Shown here piece by piece: positions 23,635 through 32,169 of a stretch of 64,000 nucleotides of DNA. The position numbers and the translations under genes were made by a program. The notes below the pieces were generated by a model. The model made no database searches. It saw nothing but the letters and a program-made list of their open reading frames with translations, and was not told the DNA's origin. Numbering within the stretch: position 1 is the first letter of the stretch; every line of letters begins with the position of its first letter. Origin of the DNA: Rhodoblastus sp963748385 (GTDB taxonomy: Bacteria > Pseudomonadota > Alphaproteobacteria > Rhizobiales > Beijerinckiaceae); the NCBI GenBank assembly GCA_963748385.1, contig CAVVIQ010000010.1, forward strand, positions 1 to 64,000, in the 5' to 3' direction.

Positions 23635-25161
23635 ATGAGCCTCGATACCAAGAACGACGGCGCCAAGATGGAAGAACTCATCACGGAGGTCCTCACGGCC
23701 TATCCGGACAAGTTCGCCAAGCGCCGCAAGAAGCACCTCAACGTCGCCAAGAACACCGAAGAAATCGGCGACGAAGGCAAGGTGCTGACCGAATGCGACG
23801 TCAAGTCGAACATCAAGTCGGTTCCCGGCGTCATGACCATTCGCGGCTGCGCCTATGCCGGCTCGAAAGGCGTGGTCTGGGGCCCGATCAAGGACATGGT
23901 CCATATCAGCCACGGCCCGGTCGGCTGCGGACAATATTCCTGGTCGCAACGCCGCAATTACTACATCGGCAAGACCGGAATCGACACTTTCGTCACGATG
24001 CAGTTCACCTCCGACTTTCAGGAGCGCGACATCGTGTTCGGCGGCGACAAGAAGCTGGAAAAGGTGATCGACGAGATCAACACCCTCTTCCCGCTCGCCA
24101 AGGGGATTTCGATCCAGTCCGAATGCCCGATCGGCCTGATCGGCGACGACATCGAAGCCGTCTCCAAGAAGAAGGCCAAGGAATCCGGCAAGACCATCGT
24201 TCCCGTGCGTTGCGAGGGTTTTCGCGGCGTGTCGCAGTCGCTCGGCCACCATCTGGCCAATGACGCGGTGCGCGACTGGGTGTTCGACAACAAGGGCGGC
24301 GCGACCCAGACCGACCTTTCGGGCTTCGAAACCACTCCCTATGACGTCAGCGTCATCGGCGACTACAATATCGGCGGCGACGCCTGGGCTTCGCGCATCC
24401 TGCTCGAAGAAATCGGCCTGCGCGTGGTCGGCAACTGGTCCGGCGACGCCACGCTGGCCGAAATCGAGCGCGCGCCCAGGGCCAAGCTCAATCTCATCCA
24501 TTGCTACCGGTCGATGAACTATATCTGCCGCCACATGGAAGAGAAATACGGCGTGGCCTGGATGGAGTACAATTTCTTCGGTCCCTCGCAGATCGAAGCC
24601 AGCCTGCGCAAGATCGCCAAGCATTTCGGTCCCGAAATCGAGGACAAGGCCGAAGCGGTCATCGCCAAGTACAAGCCTCTGGTCGAGGCCGTGAAGGACA
24701 AATACGGTCCGCGCCTGAAGGGCAAGACCGTGATGCTCTATGTCGGCGGCCTGCGCCCCCGTCACGTCATCACCGCCTACGAAGATCTCGGCATGGAGAT
24801 CGTCGGCACCGGCTATGAATTCGGCCATGGCGACGACTACCAGCGCACCGGCCATTATGTGAAGGACGGCACGCTGATCTATGACGACGTGACGGGCTAC
24901 GAACTGGAAAAGTTCATCGAAAAGATCCGTCCCGATCTGGTCGGCTCGGGCATCAAGGAAAAATACCCGGTGCAGAAGATGGGCATTCCGTTCCGTCAGA
25001 TGCACAGCTGGGACTATTCCGGCCCGTATCACGGCTATGACGGCTTCGCCATCTTCGCCCGCGACATGGACCTCGCCATCAACAACCCCGTCTGGGGCCT
25101 GATGAAGGCGCCGTGGAAGAAGAAGAGCGAACCGGCCCCGACCCTGGCCGCGGCCGAATAA
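23635..25161 (+). CDS. nifD: NifD, nitrogenase MoFe protein alpha chain
   Basis: 508 residues. P-cluster ligands C72 (IRGCAYAG), C98 (GPVGCGQYSW) and C164 (SECPIGLIGDD); FeMo-co ligands C290 (NLIHCYRSMNYI) and H457 (RQMHSWDYSGPYHG); the substrate-site His is in GVSQSLGHH. All residues required for Mo-type nitrogenase are present. Preceded by AGGAGAAAG. Some extra length compared with shorter NifD proteins is at the C-terminus (KKKSEPAPTLAAAE). Forms the alpha2-beta2 tetramer with NifK. Confidence 0.98.
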   Translation: MSLDTKNDGAKMEELITEVLTAYPDKFAKRRKKHLNVAKNTEEIGDEGKVLTECDVKSNIKSVPGVMTIRGCAYAGSKGVVWGPIKDMVHISHGPVGCGQYSWSQRRNYYIGKTGIDTFVTMQFTSDFQERDIVFGGDKKLEKVIDEINTLFPLAKGISIQSECPIGLIGDDIEAVSKKKAKESGKTIVPVRCEGFRGVSQSLGHHLANDAVRDWVFDNKGGATQTDLSGFETTPYDVSVIGDYNIGGDAWASRILLEEIGLRVVGNWSGDATLAEIERAPRAKLNLIHCYRSMNYICRHMEEKYGVAWMEYNFFGPSQIEASLRKIAKHFGPEIEDKAEAVIAKYKPLVEAVKDKYGPRLKGKTVMLYVGGLRPRHVITAYEDLGMEIVGTGYEFGHGDDYQRTGHYVKDGTLIYDDVTGYELEKFIEKIRPDLVGSGIKEKYPVQKMGIPFRQMHSWDYSGPYHGYDGFAIFARDMDLAINNPVWGLMKAPWKKKSEPAPTLAAAE

Positions 25162-25378
25162 ATCCCCGGCCGCTGAATGCGGCCGGCTTCCAAATCAACG
25201 CCTGACCGAAAATGGGTCAGGCCGTGGCGAAAACGGTGGTTTTCGAGCACCGAAGCGGAGCGTGCTTCTGCACGTGAGCATCGGAGCGCAGGAAAGCGCC
25301 GTTTGCAGCCCGGCGTCACCCATTTTCCCTCGCAAGGGCAGCCGTATGGCGCTGCCTTGTCAGAACAGGAGAATTGTT
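25162..25378 (+). other. nifD-nifK spacer with several hairpins
   Basis: 217 bases, long for a nifDK spacer. Contains CTGACC/GGTCAG around GAAAATG (near 25202-25220), GAAAAC/GTTTTC (near 25229-25244), CGTGC/GCACG (near 25260-25273), and GAAAATGGGT paired with ACCCATTTTC about 110 bases later (near 25208 and 25318), enclosing the others. It looks like an inserted palindromic element; no gene or promoter was recognised. Confidence 0.55.
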
Positions 25379-26917
25379 ATGCCCCAATCAGCCGATAAGG
25401 TTCTCGACCACGCCCCGCTGTTCCGCGAACCCGAATACCAGGACATGCTGGCGCGCAAGAAGGCCGAATTCGAATGCATGCCTGAGGCCGCCAAGGTCCA
25501 GGAAATCGCCGACTGGACCAAGACCTGGGAATATCGCGAGAAGAATCTCGCCCGCGGCGCCCTGGTGGTGAACCCGGCCAAGGCCTGCCAGCCGCTCGGC
25601 GCGGTCTTCGCCGCCGCCGGCTTCGAGAAGACCATGTCCTTCGTGCATGGCTCGCAGGGCTGCGTCGCCTATTACCGCTCGCATCTGTCGCGCCACTTCA
25701 AGGAGCCGTCCTCCGCGGTCTCCTCGTCGATGACCGAAGACGCCGCGGTGTTCGGCGGCCTCAACAACATGATCGACGGCCTGGCCAACACTTATTCGTT
25801 GTACAGCCCGAAAATGATCGCCGTCTCCACCACCTGCATGGCGGAAGTCATCGGCGACGACCTGCATTCCTTCATCGAGAACGCCCGCAAGAAGAACTCG
25901 ATCCCGGAAGATTATTCGGTTCCCTTCGCCCATACGCCCGCCTTCGTCGGCAGCCACGTTGACGGCTACGACAACATGATGAAGGGCATTCTTGATAACT
26001 TCTGGAAGGGCAAGGCCCGCACGGCCGGGGAACAGATCAACATCATCCCCGGCTTCGACGGTTTCGTCGTCGGCAACAATCGCGAATTGAAGCGCATCCT
26101 CGACCTGATGGGCGTCGATTACAAGATTCTGTCCGACGCCGCCGACCAGTACGACACGCCCGCCGACGGCGAGTTCCGCATGTATGACGGCGGCACCAAG
26201 ATCGCGGACATCGAACCGGCGCTCAACGCCAAGGCGACGATCTCGCTGCAGGAATGGTGCACCCGCAAGACGCTGGATTACTGCAAGGAGTCCGGCCAGG
26301 AGACCGCCTCTTTCCATTATCCGCTCGGCGTCGGCGCCACCGACGAGCTGCTGATGAAGGTTTCCGAACTTTCGGGCAAGGAAATCCCGGCCGAAATCGA
26401 GAAGGAGCGCGGCCGTCTGATCGACGCCATGGCCGACAGCCAGGCCCTGCTGCACGGCAAGAAATATGCGATCTACGGCGATCCGGACTTCGTCCACGCC
26501 ATGGCCCGCTTCGTGATGGAGACCGGCGGCGAGCCGACCCATTGCCTGGCGACCAACGGCACGACGAAATGGGCCGAGCAGATGAAGGAGCTTCTGGCCT
26601 CCTCGCCCTTCGGAGCCAAGGCGCAGGTCTGGGCCGGCAAGGACCTGTGGCACCTGCGCTCGCTGCTGGCGACCGAGCCGACCGATTTCATCGTCGGCAG
26701 CTCCTACGCCAAATATCTCGAGCGCGACACCGGCATCCCGCTGATCCGCCTCACCTTCCCGATCTTCGACCGGCACCACCACCACCGCTTCCCGGTGTGG
26801 GGCTATCAGGGGGGCTTGCGCGTGCTGGTCACCCTGCTCGACAAGGTGTTCGACACGCTCGACCGCGAGACGATCGTCCCCGGCGTCACCGATTATTCCT
26901 ACGACCTCACGAGGTAA
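25379..26917 (+). CDS. nifK: NifK, nitrogenase MoFe protein beta chain
   Basis: 512 residues. P-cluster ligands C70 (NPAKACQPLGA), C95 (GSQGCVAYYRSHL) and C153 (STTCMAEVIGDD), with Ser in the SSSMTEDAAVFGG region. C-terminal FPIFDRHHHHRFPVWGYQGG is the conserved NifK end region. The start at 25379 has CAGGAGAAT before it and matches the family N-terminus (HAPLFREPEYQDMLARKKAE); upstream in-frame codons fall in the hairpin-rich spacer. Last gene of nifHDK, followed by a hairpin terminator. Confidence 0.98.
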   Translation: MPQSADKVLDHAPLFREPEYQDMLARKKAEFECMPEAAKVQEIADWTKTWEYREKNLARGALVVNPAKACQPLGAVFAAAGFEKTMSFVHGSQGCVAYYRSHLSRHFKEPSSAVSSSMTEDAAVFGGLNNMIDGLANTYSLYSPKMIAVSTTCMAEVIGDDLHSFIENARKKNSIPEDYSVPFAHTPAFVGSHVDGYDNMMKGILDNFWKGKARTAGEQINIIPGFDGFVVGNNRELKRILDLMGVDYKILSDAADQYDTPADGEFRMYDGGTKIADIEPALNAKATISLQEWCTRKTLDYCKESGQETASFHYPLGVGATDELLMKVSELSGKEIPAEIEKERGRLIDAMADSQALLHGKKYAIYGDPDFVHAMARFVMETGGEPTHCLATNGTTKWAEQMKELLASSPFGAKAQVWAGKDLWHLRSLLATEPTDFIVGSSYAKYLERDTGIPLIRLTFPIFDRHHHHRFPVWGYQGGLRVLVTLLDKVFDTLDRETIVPGVTDYSYDLTR

Positions 26918-26927
26918 CGCATCCCAT

Positions 26928-26956
26928 CGGGGCCGGCCCAGGCCGACCCCGGTTTT
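26928..26956 (+). terminator. terminator after nifK
   Basis: CGGGGCCGGCC and GGCCGACCCCG form an 11-base stem with one mismatch and a two-base loop, followed by GTTTT. Likely ends nifHDK transcripts, at least partly. Confidence 0.65.
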
Positions 26957-26962
26957 CCGTTC

Positions 26963-27009
26963 GAGCATGATCTTTTCCAAAAACCGGGAACCACTTTTTG
27001 GGATCATGC
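26963..27009. repeat. Hyphomicrobiales intergenic palindromic repeat
   Basis: GAGCATGATC at 26963-26972 pairs with GGATCATGC at the other end (27001-27009) around CCGGGAACC and CTTTTTGGG; the whole is an imperfect palindrome of a type scattered in Bradyrhizobium/Rhodopseudomonas-like genomes. It sits five bases upstream of the nifE promoter. Confidence 0.65.
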
Positions 27010-27013
27010 GCGC

Positions 27014-27029
27014 CGGCACGGCGATTGCA
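27014..27029 (+). promoter_or_regulatory. sigma54 promoter of nifENX operon
   Basis: CGGCACGGCGATTGCA, GG 27015-27016, GC 27027-27028, 10-base spacing; one mismatch at the first base. The nifE ATG is 78 bases downstream. Confidence 0.85.
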
Positions 27030-27064
27030 CCGCCTGTCGGCAAAGCCGCCTTTTCGGGCGTCCG

Positions 27065-27080
27065 TGTCGGAGATCCGACA
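27065..27080. promoter_or_regulatory. NifA-type site inside the nifE leader
   Basis: TGT-CGGAGATCCG-ACA, exact TGT-N10-ACA, but located downstream of the promoter. No full site was found in the 130 bases upstream of the promoter, so this may be the activator site of this operon. Confidence 0.5.
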
Positions 27081-27107
27081 ATTCACACAAGCCAGCGGGG
27101 TTCGGAC

Positions 27108-28595
27108 ATGTCGGAACTTTCCAAAAAAGTTCAGGAGGTCTTCAACGAGCCGGCTTGCGACAAAAATCTCAAGAAGAGCGACAAGGAGCGCAAGAAAGGC
27201 TGCTCCAAGCCGCTGACGCCCGGGGCCGCAGCCGGCGGCTGCGCCTTCGACGGGGCCAAGATCGTGCTTCAGCCGATCGTCGACGCCGCCCATCTCATTC
27301 ATGGTCCGCTGGCCTGCGAGGGCAACAGCTGGGACAACCGCCACGCCGCCTCCTCCGGCCCGCAGCTCTACCGCACCTCCTTCACCACCGACATGTCGGA
27401 AATCGACATCGTCATGGGCATCGGCGAGAAGAAGCTGTGGAGGGCCATTCAGGAGGTCGTGAAGGCGCATAACCCACCCGCCATTTTCGTCTACACGACC
27501 TGCGTCACGTCGTTGATCGGCGACGACATCGAATCCGTCTGCAAGCATGCGACGGAAAAGCTCGGCCTTCCGGTCATTCCGGTCAACGCGCCGGGCTTCG
27601 CGGGCTCGAAGAACCTCGGCAACAAGCTCGCCGGCGAAACGCTCTACGCGCACGTCATCGGAACGATGGAGCCGGAAGTCTCGACGCCGACCGACATCAA
27701 CATTCTCGGCGAATATAACCTCGCCGGCGAGTTCTGGCAGGTGAAGCCGCTGCTGGACAAGCTCGGGATCCGCGTCCACTGCTGCATCACCGGCGATGCG
27801 CGCTACGCCGAAGTCGCCTCCGCCCATCGCGCCAAAGTGAACATGATGGTCTGCTCGGCGGCCCTCATCAATCTGGCGCGCAAGATGGAGGAGCGCTGGG
27901 GCATTCCCTATTTCGAGGGCTCCTTCTACGGCGTCTCGGACACGTCGGACGCCCTGCGCAACATCGCGGGCCTGCTGGTCCGGCAAGGCGCGCCGCATGA
28001 TCTCATCGCACGCACGGAAGCTTTGATCGAGCAGGAAGAGGCTCGCGTCTGGGAACGTCTCAAGCCTTATCGCGAGCGCCTCAAGGGCAAGCGCGTGCTG
28101 CTCTATACCGGCGGCGTCAAATCCTGGTCGGTCGTCTCCGCCTTGATGGAGGTCGGCGTCGAGATCGTGGACACGTCGCTGCGCAAGGCGACGCCCGAGG
28201 ACAAGCAGCGCATCAAGGATCTGCTCGGCGACGATCCGCATGTGCTGGAAAACATGGCGCCGCGCGACATGTACGCCTTCCTCAAGGAGGGCAAGGCCGA
28301 CATCATGCTGTCGGGCGGACGCACCCAGTTCATCGCCCTGAAGGCCCGCACGCCCTGGCTCGACATCAACCAGGAGCGCCACGATCCTTTCGCCGGCTAC
28401 GACGGCATGGTCGAACTGGTGAAAAAGCTCGACGCCACGATCAACAATCCCGTGTGGGCGAAGGTCCGCGCGCCCGCGCCCTGGGACGAAACCGGCGCGC
28501 TCGCGCCGCAGGACTCCGCCATCGACCCCAGACATGTCGCCCGCTTCCGCAAGGCCTTCGCCGAGACGGAAGCCCAGGATTTCGAGGAGTGCTGA
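27108..28595 (+). CDS. nifE: NifE, FeMo-cofactor scaffold subunit
   Basis: 495 residues, NifD paralogue; with NifN it forms the tetramer on which NifB-co is matured to FeMo-co. Cysteines C45 (AAGGCAFDGA), C70 (HGPLACEGNSWDN) and C132 (VYTTCVTSLIGDD) correspond to the P-cluster-like [4Fe-4S] site. The FeMo-co His region of NifD is not conserved, as expected. Start at 27108 (MSELSKKVQEVFNEPAC) chosen because the family begins there and upstream in-frame sequence covers the promoter and repeat. Three bases separate it from nifN. Confidence 0.97.
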   Translation: MSELSKKVQEVFNEPACDKNLKKSDKERKKGCSKPLTPGAAAGGCAFDGAKIVLQPIVDAAHLIHGPLACEGNSWDNRHAASSGPQLYRTSFTTDMSEIDIVMGIGEKKLWRAIQEVVKAHNPPAIFVYTTCVTSLIGDDIESVCKHATEKLGLPVIPVNAPGFAGSKNLGNKLAGETLYAHVIGTMEPEVSTPTDINILGEYNLAGEFWQVKPLLDKLGIRVHCCITGDARYAEVASAHRAKVNMMVCSAALINLARKMEERWGIPYFEGSFYGVSDTSDALRNIAGLLVRQGAPHDLIARTEALIEQEEARVWERLKPYRERLKGKRVLLYTGGVKSWSVVSALMEVGVEIVDTSLRKATPEDKQRIKDLLGDDPHVLENMAPRDMYAFLKEGKADIMLSGGRTQFIALKARTPWLDINQERHDPFAGYDGMVELVKKLDATINNPVWAKVRAPAPWDETGALAPQDSAIDPRHVARFRKAFAETEAQDFEEC

Positions 28596-28598
28596 AGC

Positions 28599-29957
28599 AT
28601 GAACGCCGTCGCGCCCATAGCGAAATCCCTTTCGACCAATCCGCTCAAGAATTCCGCGCCGCTTGGGGCGGCCCTCGCCTGGCTCGGCGTGGACGGCGCG
28701 GTTCCGCTGTTCCATGGCTCGCAAGGCTGCACGGCTTTCGCCCTCGTTCTGCTGGTGCGCCATTTCAAGGAAATGATCCCGCTCCAGACCACCGCGATGA
28801 ACGAGGTTTCGACGATCGTCGGCGGCGCGGATCACGTTGAAGAAGCCCTGCTCAACCTCAAGAAGCGCATGAATCCGCGTTTCATCGGCATCTGCTCCAC
28901 GGCGCTGACCGAAACCCGCGGCGAGGATTTTTTGGGCGACCTGCGCCTGATCCGCGCCCGGCGCGCCGAAGAACTCCAGGGTACGGAAGTGGTCTTCGCC
29001 TCGACGCCGGATTTCTCCGGCGCGATGGAGGAAGGCTGGGCCAAGGCGGTGACGGCGACCATCGAGGGGCTTGTCCCGGAATCCGAGGCCAAGCCCGTCA
29101 AGGGACAGATCAATGTCCTCGCCGGACTGCATCTCTCGCCGGCCGATGTCGAGGCCCTGCGCGAAACGATCGAAAGTTTCGGCCTGACTCCGATTATCCT
29201 GCCCGACCTCTCCTGTTCGCTGGACGGGACGGTGGCGGACGATTGGCGCCCCACAGCGCGCGGCGGCGTCACCCTCGAACAGATCGAGCAGATGTGCCGG
29301 TCGGAAGCCACCCTGGTCATCGGCGAACATATGCGCGCGCCCGGACAGGTATTGGAACAGCGGACCGGCGTCCCGACCCTGCATTTCGATCACCTGACCG
29401 GCATCGAGGCTTGCGACCGACTCTGCGTCGAGCTGTCCCATCTCGGCCATCGCCCGGTGCCACTGCGGCTGCGGCGCGAGCGCACGCGTCTGGTCGACGC
29501 CATGCTCGACGGCCATTTCTTCTTCGCCGGCCGGAAAATGGCGGTCGCCGCCGAACCCGACCTGCTGCTGGCGACGACGGAGCTGATGCATGATCTCGGC
29601 GCGGAAATTTCCGCCGCCGTCACCACGACCGCCGGTTCGGCGGCGCTCGCCCACGTTCCGGCGCGCGAAGTCGTTGTCGGCGATCTTGGCGATCTGGAGG
29701 CCCGCGCGCGCGGCGCCGATCTGATCGCGACGCATAGCCATGGAAGGCAGGCGGCGGAGCGGCTGCACATGCCGCATCTGCGCATCGGCTTCCCGGTTTT
29801 CGACCGACTCGGCGCCGCCTACCGCCGCGCCGCGCTCTACGACGGCACGCGCGCGGCGATTTTCGAGATCGCCAATCTGTTCCAGGCCGCGCCTCACGCG
29901 GTCACGCCGGCCTCCCTCAATCCCTTCCTGCTGCGACAAAAGGAGATGCGCGAATGA
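28599..29957 (+). CDS. nifN: NifN, FeMo-cofactor scaffold subunit
   Basis: 452 residues, NifK paralogue and partner of NifE. N-terminus KSLSTNPLKNSAPLGAALAW and PLFHGSQGCTAFALVLLVRH are characteristic; C44 is the retained cluster ligand. Central HLSPADVEALRETIESFGLT and C-terminal LRIGFPVFDRLGAAYR follow the family. The frame is intact. Its stop overlaps the nifX start (ATGA), so the scaffold and the NifX carrier are translationally coupled. Confidence 0.97.
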   Translation: MNAVAPIAKSLSTNPLKNSAPLGAALAWLGVDGAVPLFHGSQGCTAFALVLLVRHFKEMIPLQTTAMNEVSTIVGGADHVEEALLNLKKRMNPRFIGICSTALTETRGEDFLGDLRLIRARRAEELQGTEVVFASTPDFSGAMEEGWAKAVTATIEGLVPESEAKPVKGQINVLAGLHLSPADVEALRETIESFGLTPIILPDLSCSLDGTVADDWRPTARGGVTLEQIEQMCRSEATLVIGEHMRAPGQVLEQRTGVPTLHFDHLTGIEACDRLCVELSHLGHRPVPLRLRRERTRLVDAMLDGHFFFAGRKMAVAAEPDLLLATTELMHDLGAEISAAVTTTAGSAALAHVPAREVVVGDLGDLEARARGADLIATHSHGRQAAERLHMPHLRIGFPVFDRLGAAYRRAALYDGTRAAIFEIANLFQAAPHAVTPASLNPFLLRQKEMRE

Positions 29958-30442
29958 GCGCCGCCCGCTTCAGCCTCGTCGATAACGAGATAGCCCCCAA
30001 GCCTTCCGGCCAACCCGCCGTGCGCGTCGCCATCGCGACATCCGACATGAAATCGCTCAACGCCCATTTCGGCTCAGCCAGCCGATTCGCCGTCTATGAC
30101 GTGACGACGGAAGACTGGCGCTTCGTCGAGGCCTGCGCCTTCGACAACGTCTCGGACGAGAGCGGCAGCCACAAGCTGGAAGGCGACGACAAGATCGGCG
30201 CCAAGGTCGAGGCGCTGAAGGGCTGCCATCTGCTGTTCTGCCTCGCCATCGGCGGGCCTTCCGCCGCCAAGGTGGTGGCTGCGAAGATTCATCCGATCAA
30301 GATGCCGCAGCCGCAGCCGATCGAAACCGTGCTGGAGCGCACCCGGACGATGCTGAACGGCGCGCCGCCGCCCTGGCTGCGCAAGGTTCTGGCGGAAGCC
30401 GGCTTCGCGCCGAAACCATCCTTCCTCGAAGAGACGGTCTGA
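29954..30442 (+). CDS. nifX: NifX, FeMo-co/NifB-co carrier
   Basis: 162 residues. Binds NifB-co or VK-cluster in transit to NifEN. The cofactor-binding fold shows VRVAIATSDMKSLNAHFGSA with the conserved His, SRFAVYDVTTEDW and CHLLFCLAIGGPSAAKVVAA; the C-terminus VLERTRTMLNGAPPPWLRKV is the NifX-specific tail. It overlaps nifN by four bases and is followed after 11 bases by the DUF269 gene. Confidence 0.95.
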   Translation: MSAARFSLVDNEIAPKPSGQPAVRVAIATSDMKSLNAHFGSASRFAVYDVTTEDWRFVEACAFDNVSDESGSHKLEGDDKIGAKVEALKGCHLLFCLAIGGPSAAKVVAAKIHPIKMPQPQPIETVLERTRTMLNGAPPPWLRKVLAEAGFAPKPSFLEETV

Positions 30443-30453
30443 AAGGACGCGCC

Positions 30454-30927
30454 ATGGTCGCCGTGCAAGACATCACCGCCGAAGACGCCGCCGCTCTGCA
30501 GAGCCCCTACGCCAAATCGCTCATCCTGCTGATGCGCGCCCAGGACACGCATGGCGCTTGGGAGCGCAAGAACGACGCGCAACTGCTGGCCGATTTCATC
30601 GTCACCAAGGAGCAGCGGCGCGAGATTCCGATCATCGGCGATCCCGATCCCGACGTGTTGTGGCGGATCGAACAATTCTACACCGCTGTCGGCCTGGCGG
30701 TGGAGAAACAAACCGGCGTCATGGCCGGGCCGATGATGAAGATGAGCCACGAGGGCTTCGGGCGGCTGGTGCTGATCGCCGGCAAGCTCATCGCTTTGTC
30801 GCGCCATTTGCGCGACGTCCATCGTTTCGGCTTCGAAAGCGTGGCGAAACTGGTGACGGAAGGCGAGAAATATGTCGCCCAGGCCGTCGCCGAAATCGAA
30901 GCCCATCCCGAAGTCGCCAACCCCTGA
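30454..30927 (+). CDS. NifX-associated DUF269 protein
   Basis: 157 residues of the DUF269 family, almost always next to nifX in Proteobacteria. Motifs ALQSPYAKSLILLMRAQDTH, AWERKNDAQLLADFIVTKEQ, GDPDPDVLWRIEQFYTAVGL and HEGFGRLVLIAGKLIALSRH match. All-helical, cytosolic, no cysteine motif. The function is unknown; position between nifX and fdxB suggests a part in FeMo-co assembly. Confidence 0.92.
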   Translation: MVAVQDITAEDAAALQSPYAKSLILLMRAQDTHGAWERKNDAQLLADFIVTKEQRREIPIIGDPDPDVLWRIEQFYTAVGLAVEKQTGVMAGPMMKMSHEGFGRLVLIAGKLIALSRHLRDVHRFGFESVAKLVTEGEKYVAQAVAEIEAHPEVANP

Positions 30928-30939
30928 CCGGAGATCGCG

Positions 30940-31140
30940 ATGTCCGACGTCGAAACCCTGAAGGCCGAAATCAAGAAACTCTCCGCGCGCGCCACAACGG
31001 CGAAGATGAATCTGCATGATTTTTCCGAGGAGCTTCCCGTGAATTGGGCCAATGCGCCGCAAGTCGCGCAGGACGTGGTCGACGCCTATGAGAAGCTCGA
31101 CGCGGCGCGCAAGAAATTGAAGCAGTTGGAGCAAGCCTGA
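30940..31140 (+). CDS. DUF683/CCE_0567-type nif-associated small protein
   Basis: 66 residues with two amphipathic helices (MSDVETLKAEIKKLSARATT; VVDAYEKLDAARKKLKQLEQ) joined by a loop with the conserved LHDFSEELPVNW segment. This is the DUF683 (CCE_0567) family of nif clusters; a cyanobacterial member forms a helical hairpin. Function unknown. Its stop overlaps the fdxB start by one base, indicating tight coupling. Confidence 0.9.
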   Translation: MSDVETLKAEIKKLSARATTAKMNLHDFSEELPVNWANAPQVAQDVVDAYEKLDAARKKLKQLEQA

Positions 31141-31460
31141 TGACGATTTTCAAGACGCGCGGCGGCGACGATTGGACGCCGGTCTATCTCACCCAGATCA
31201 ACGGCGAGACCTGCATCGGCTGCGGCCGTTGCTACAAGGTCTGTTCGCGTGACGTGATGCATCTCTATGGCGTCGACGAATCCAGCAATGTGCTTGGCGC
31301 GGCGACCGAGGACGACGACGACGACGATTTCGACGGCGAACTGAACCGCAAGATCATGATGGTGGACAACGCCGACGCCTGCATCGGCTGCGGCGCCTGC
31401 GCCCGCGTCTGCCCCAAGAATTGCCAGACCCATGTTCCCGCCGGCGAGCTTGCGGCCTGA
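31140..31460 (+). CDS. fdxB: FdxB, nif-specific ferredoxin III
   Basis: 106 residues, 2[4Fe-4S] ferredoxin. Motifs CIGCGRCYKVC (around residue 29) and CIGCGACARVCP (around residue 81) are separated by a long insert with an acidic run (ATEDDDDDDFDGE), which is the FdxB pattern. It may deliver electrons for cofactor assembly. The start ATG overlaps the preceding stop; nifQ follows five bases after its stop. Confidence 0.93.
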   Translation: MTIFKTRGGDDWTPVYLTQINGETCIGCGRCYKVCSRDVMHLYGVDESSNVLGAATEDDDDDDFDGELNRKIMMVDNADACIGCGACARVCPKNCQTHVPAGELAA

Positions 31461-31464
31461 CGCC

Positions 31465-32052
31465 ATGGCTGACGCCTCGCCCTTCCTCGCGCAAGTTTTC
31501 GCCTGCATCTGGGCGATCGCTGCGCGGGAGGCGGAAGCGAAGGGCGTCGACATTTCGCAAACCATCGGCCTCGCGCGTGGCGATCTCGTCGCGCTGGCCG
31601 CCCGTTGGCTCCCGGCGCCCGACGCTGGGGCCATCGCGCAAATGGCGCGCGCCGAAGTCGTTCTGGACGATGAGGAAGGCATGTTGCTGGCCCTGCTCGA
31701 CGCGCATCGCGCCGACCAGGGCCGCGATTCCGCCTGGCTGGCGCGGATGGTGACGCGCCGCGCCATGCAGCCGAACCATCTGTGGCAGGATCTCGGCCTG
31801 CCAGACCGCGCCGCGCTGAGCCGGCTGCTGCGGGAAACATTTCCCAAGCTCGCGGCGCGCAACGTCAACAACATGAAATGGAAGAAATTCTTCTACCGGT
31901 CCTTGTGCGAAATGGAGGGCTTCCATCTCTGCACGGCGCCGAGTTGTCGCGAATGCGACGATTTCGACGCCTGTTTCGGTCCCGAGGACGGCGAAAGCCT
32001 GCTTGCCCGGAACAGGCGCGAAAATATGTCAGGATCGTTGTCGCATCCCTGA
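31465..32052 (+). CDS. nifQ: NifQ, molybdenum donor for FeMo-co
   Basis: 195 residues. NifQ carries a [Mo-Fe-S] cluster that provides Mo to NifEN. The C-terminal motif C-X4-C-X2-C-X5-C is seen as CTAPSCRECDDFDAC; upstream PNHLWQDLGLPDRAALSRLL and ARNVNNMKWKKFFYR are NifQ-specific. Start at 31465 (MADASPF) is chosen over an earlier in-frame Met inside fdxB. Last gene of the nifE operon; the NifA site for the next operon begins five bases after its stop. Confidence 0.94.
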   Translation: MADASPFLAQVFACIWAIAAREAEAKGVDISQTIGLARGDLVALAARWLPAPDAGAIAQMARAEVVLDDEEGMLLALLDAHRADQGRDSAWLARMVTRRAMQPNHLWQDLGLPDRAALSRLLRETFPKLAARNVNNMKWKKFFYRSLCEMEGFHLCTAPSCRECDDFDACFGPEDGESLLARNRRENMSGSLSHP

Positions 32053-32056
32053 CCAT

Positions 32057-32072
32057 TGTCGCGAACCCGACA
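32057..32072. promoter_or_regulatory. NifA upstream activator sequence for iscA-nifUSV
   Basis: TGT-CGCGAACCCG-ACA, exact TGT-N10-ACA, 43 bases upstream of the promoter box, closer than usual. Confidence 0.75.
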
Positions 32073-32115
32073 GCACCTAGGCAGCTTTTTCATTATAAAT
32101 CAGCGATTTGATATC

Positions 32116-32131
32116 TGGCACGAGGGTTGCT
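32116..32131 (+). promoter_or_regulatory. sigma54 promoter of iscA-nifUSV operon
   Basis: TGGCACGAGGGTTGCT, full consensus, GG 32117-32118 and GC 32129-32130. The iscA-like start is 38 bases further. Confidence 0.92.
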
Positions 32132-32169
32132 GCGTCATCCGCATGTCTCGCTCGCAGGGAGTCGGAATC

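Noticed and set aside
26907..29939. A 1010-codon open frame on the minus strand
   Set aside because: It is antisense to nifE and nifN; its translation is Arg/Asp/Gly/His-rich without any family motif, an artefact of high GC at codon position three.
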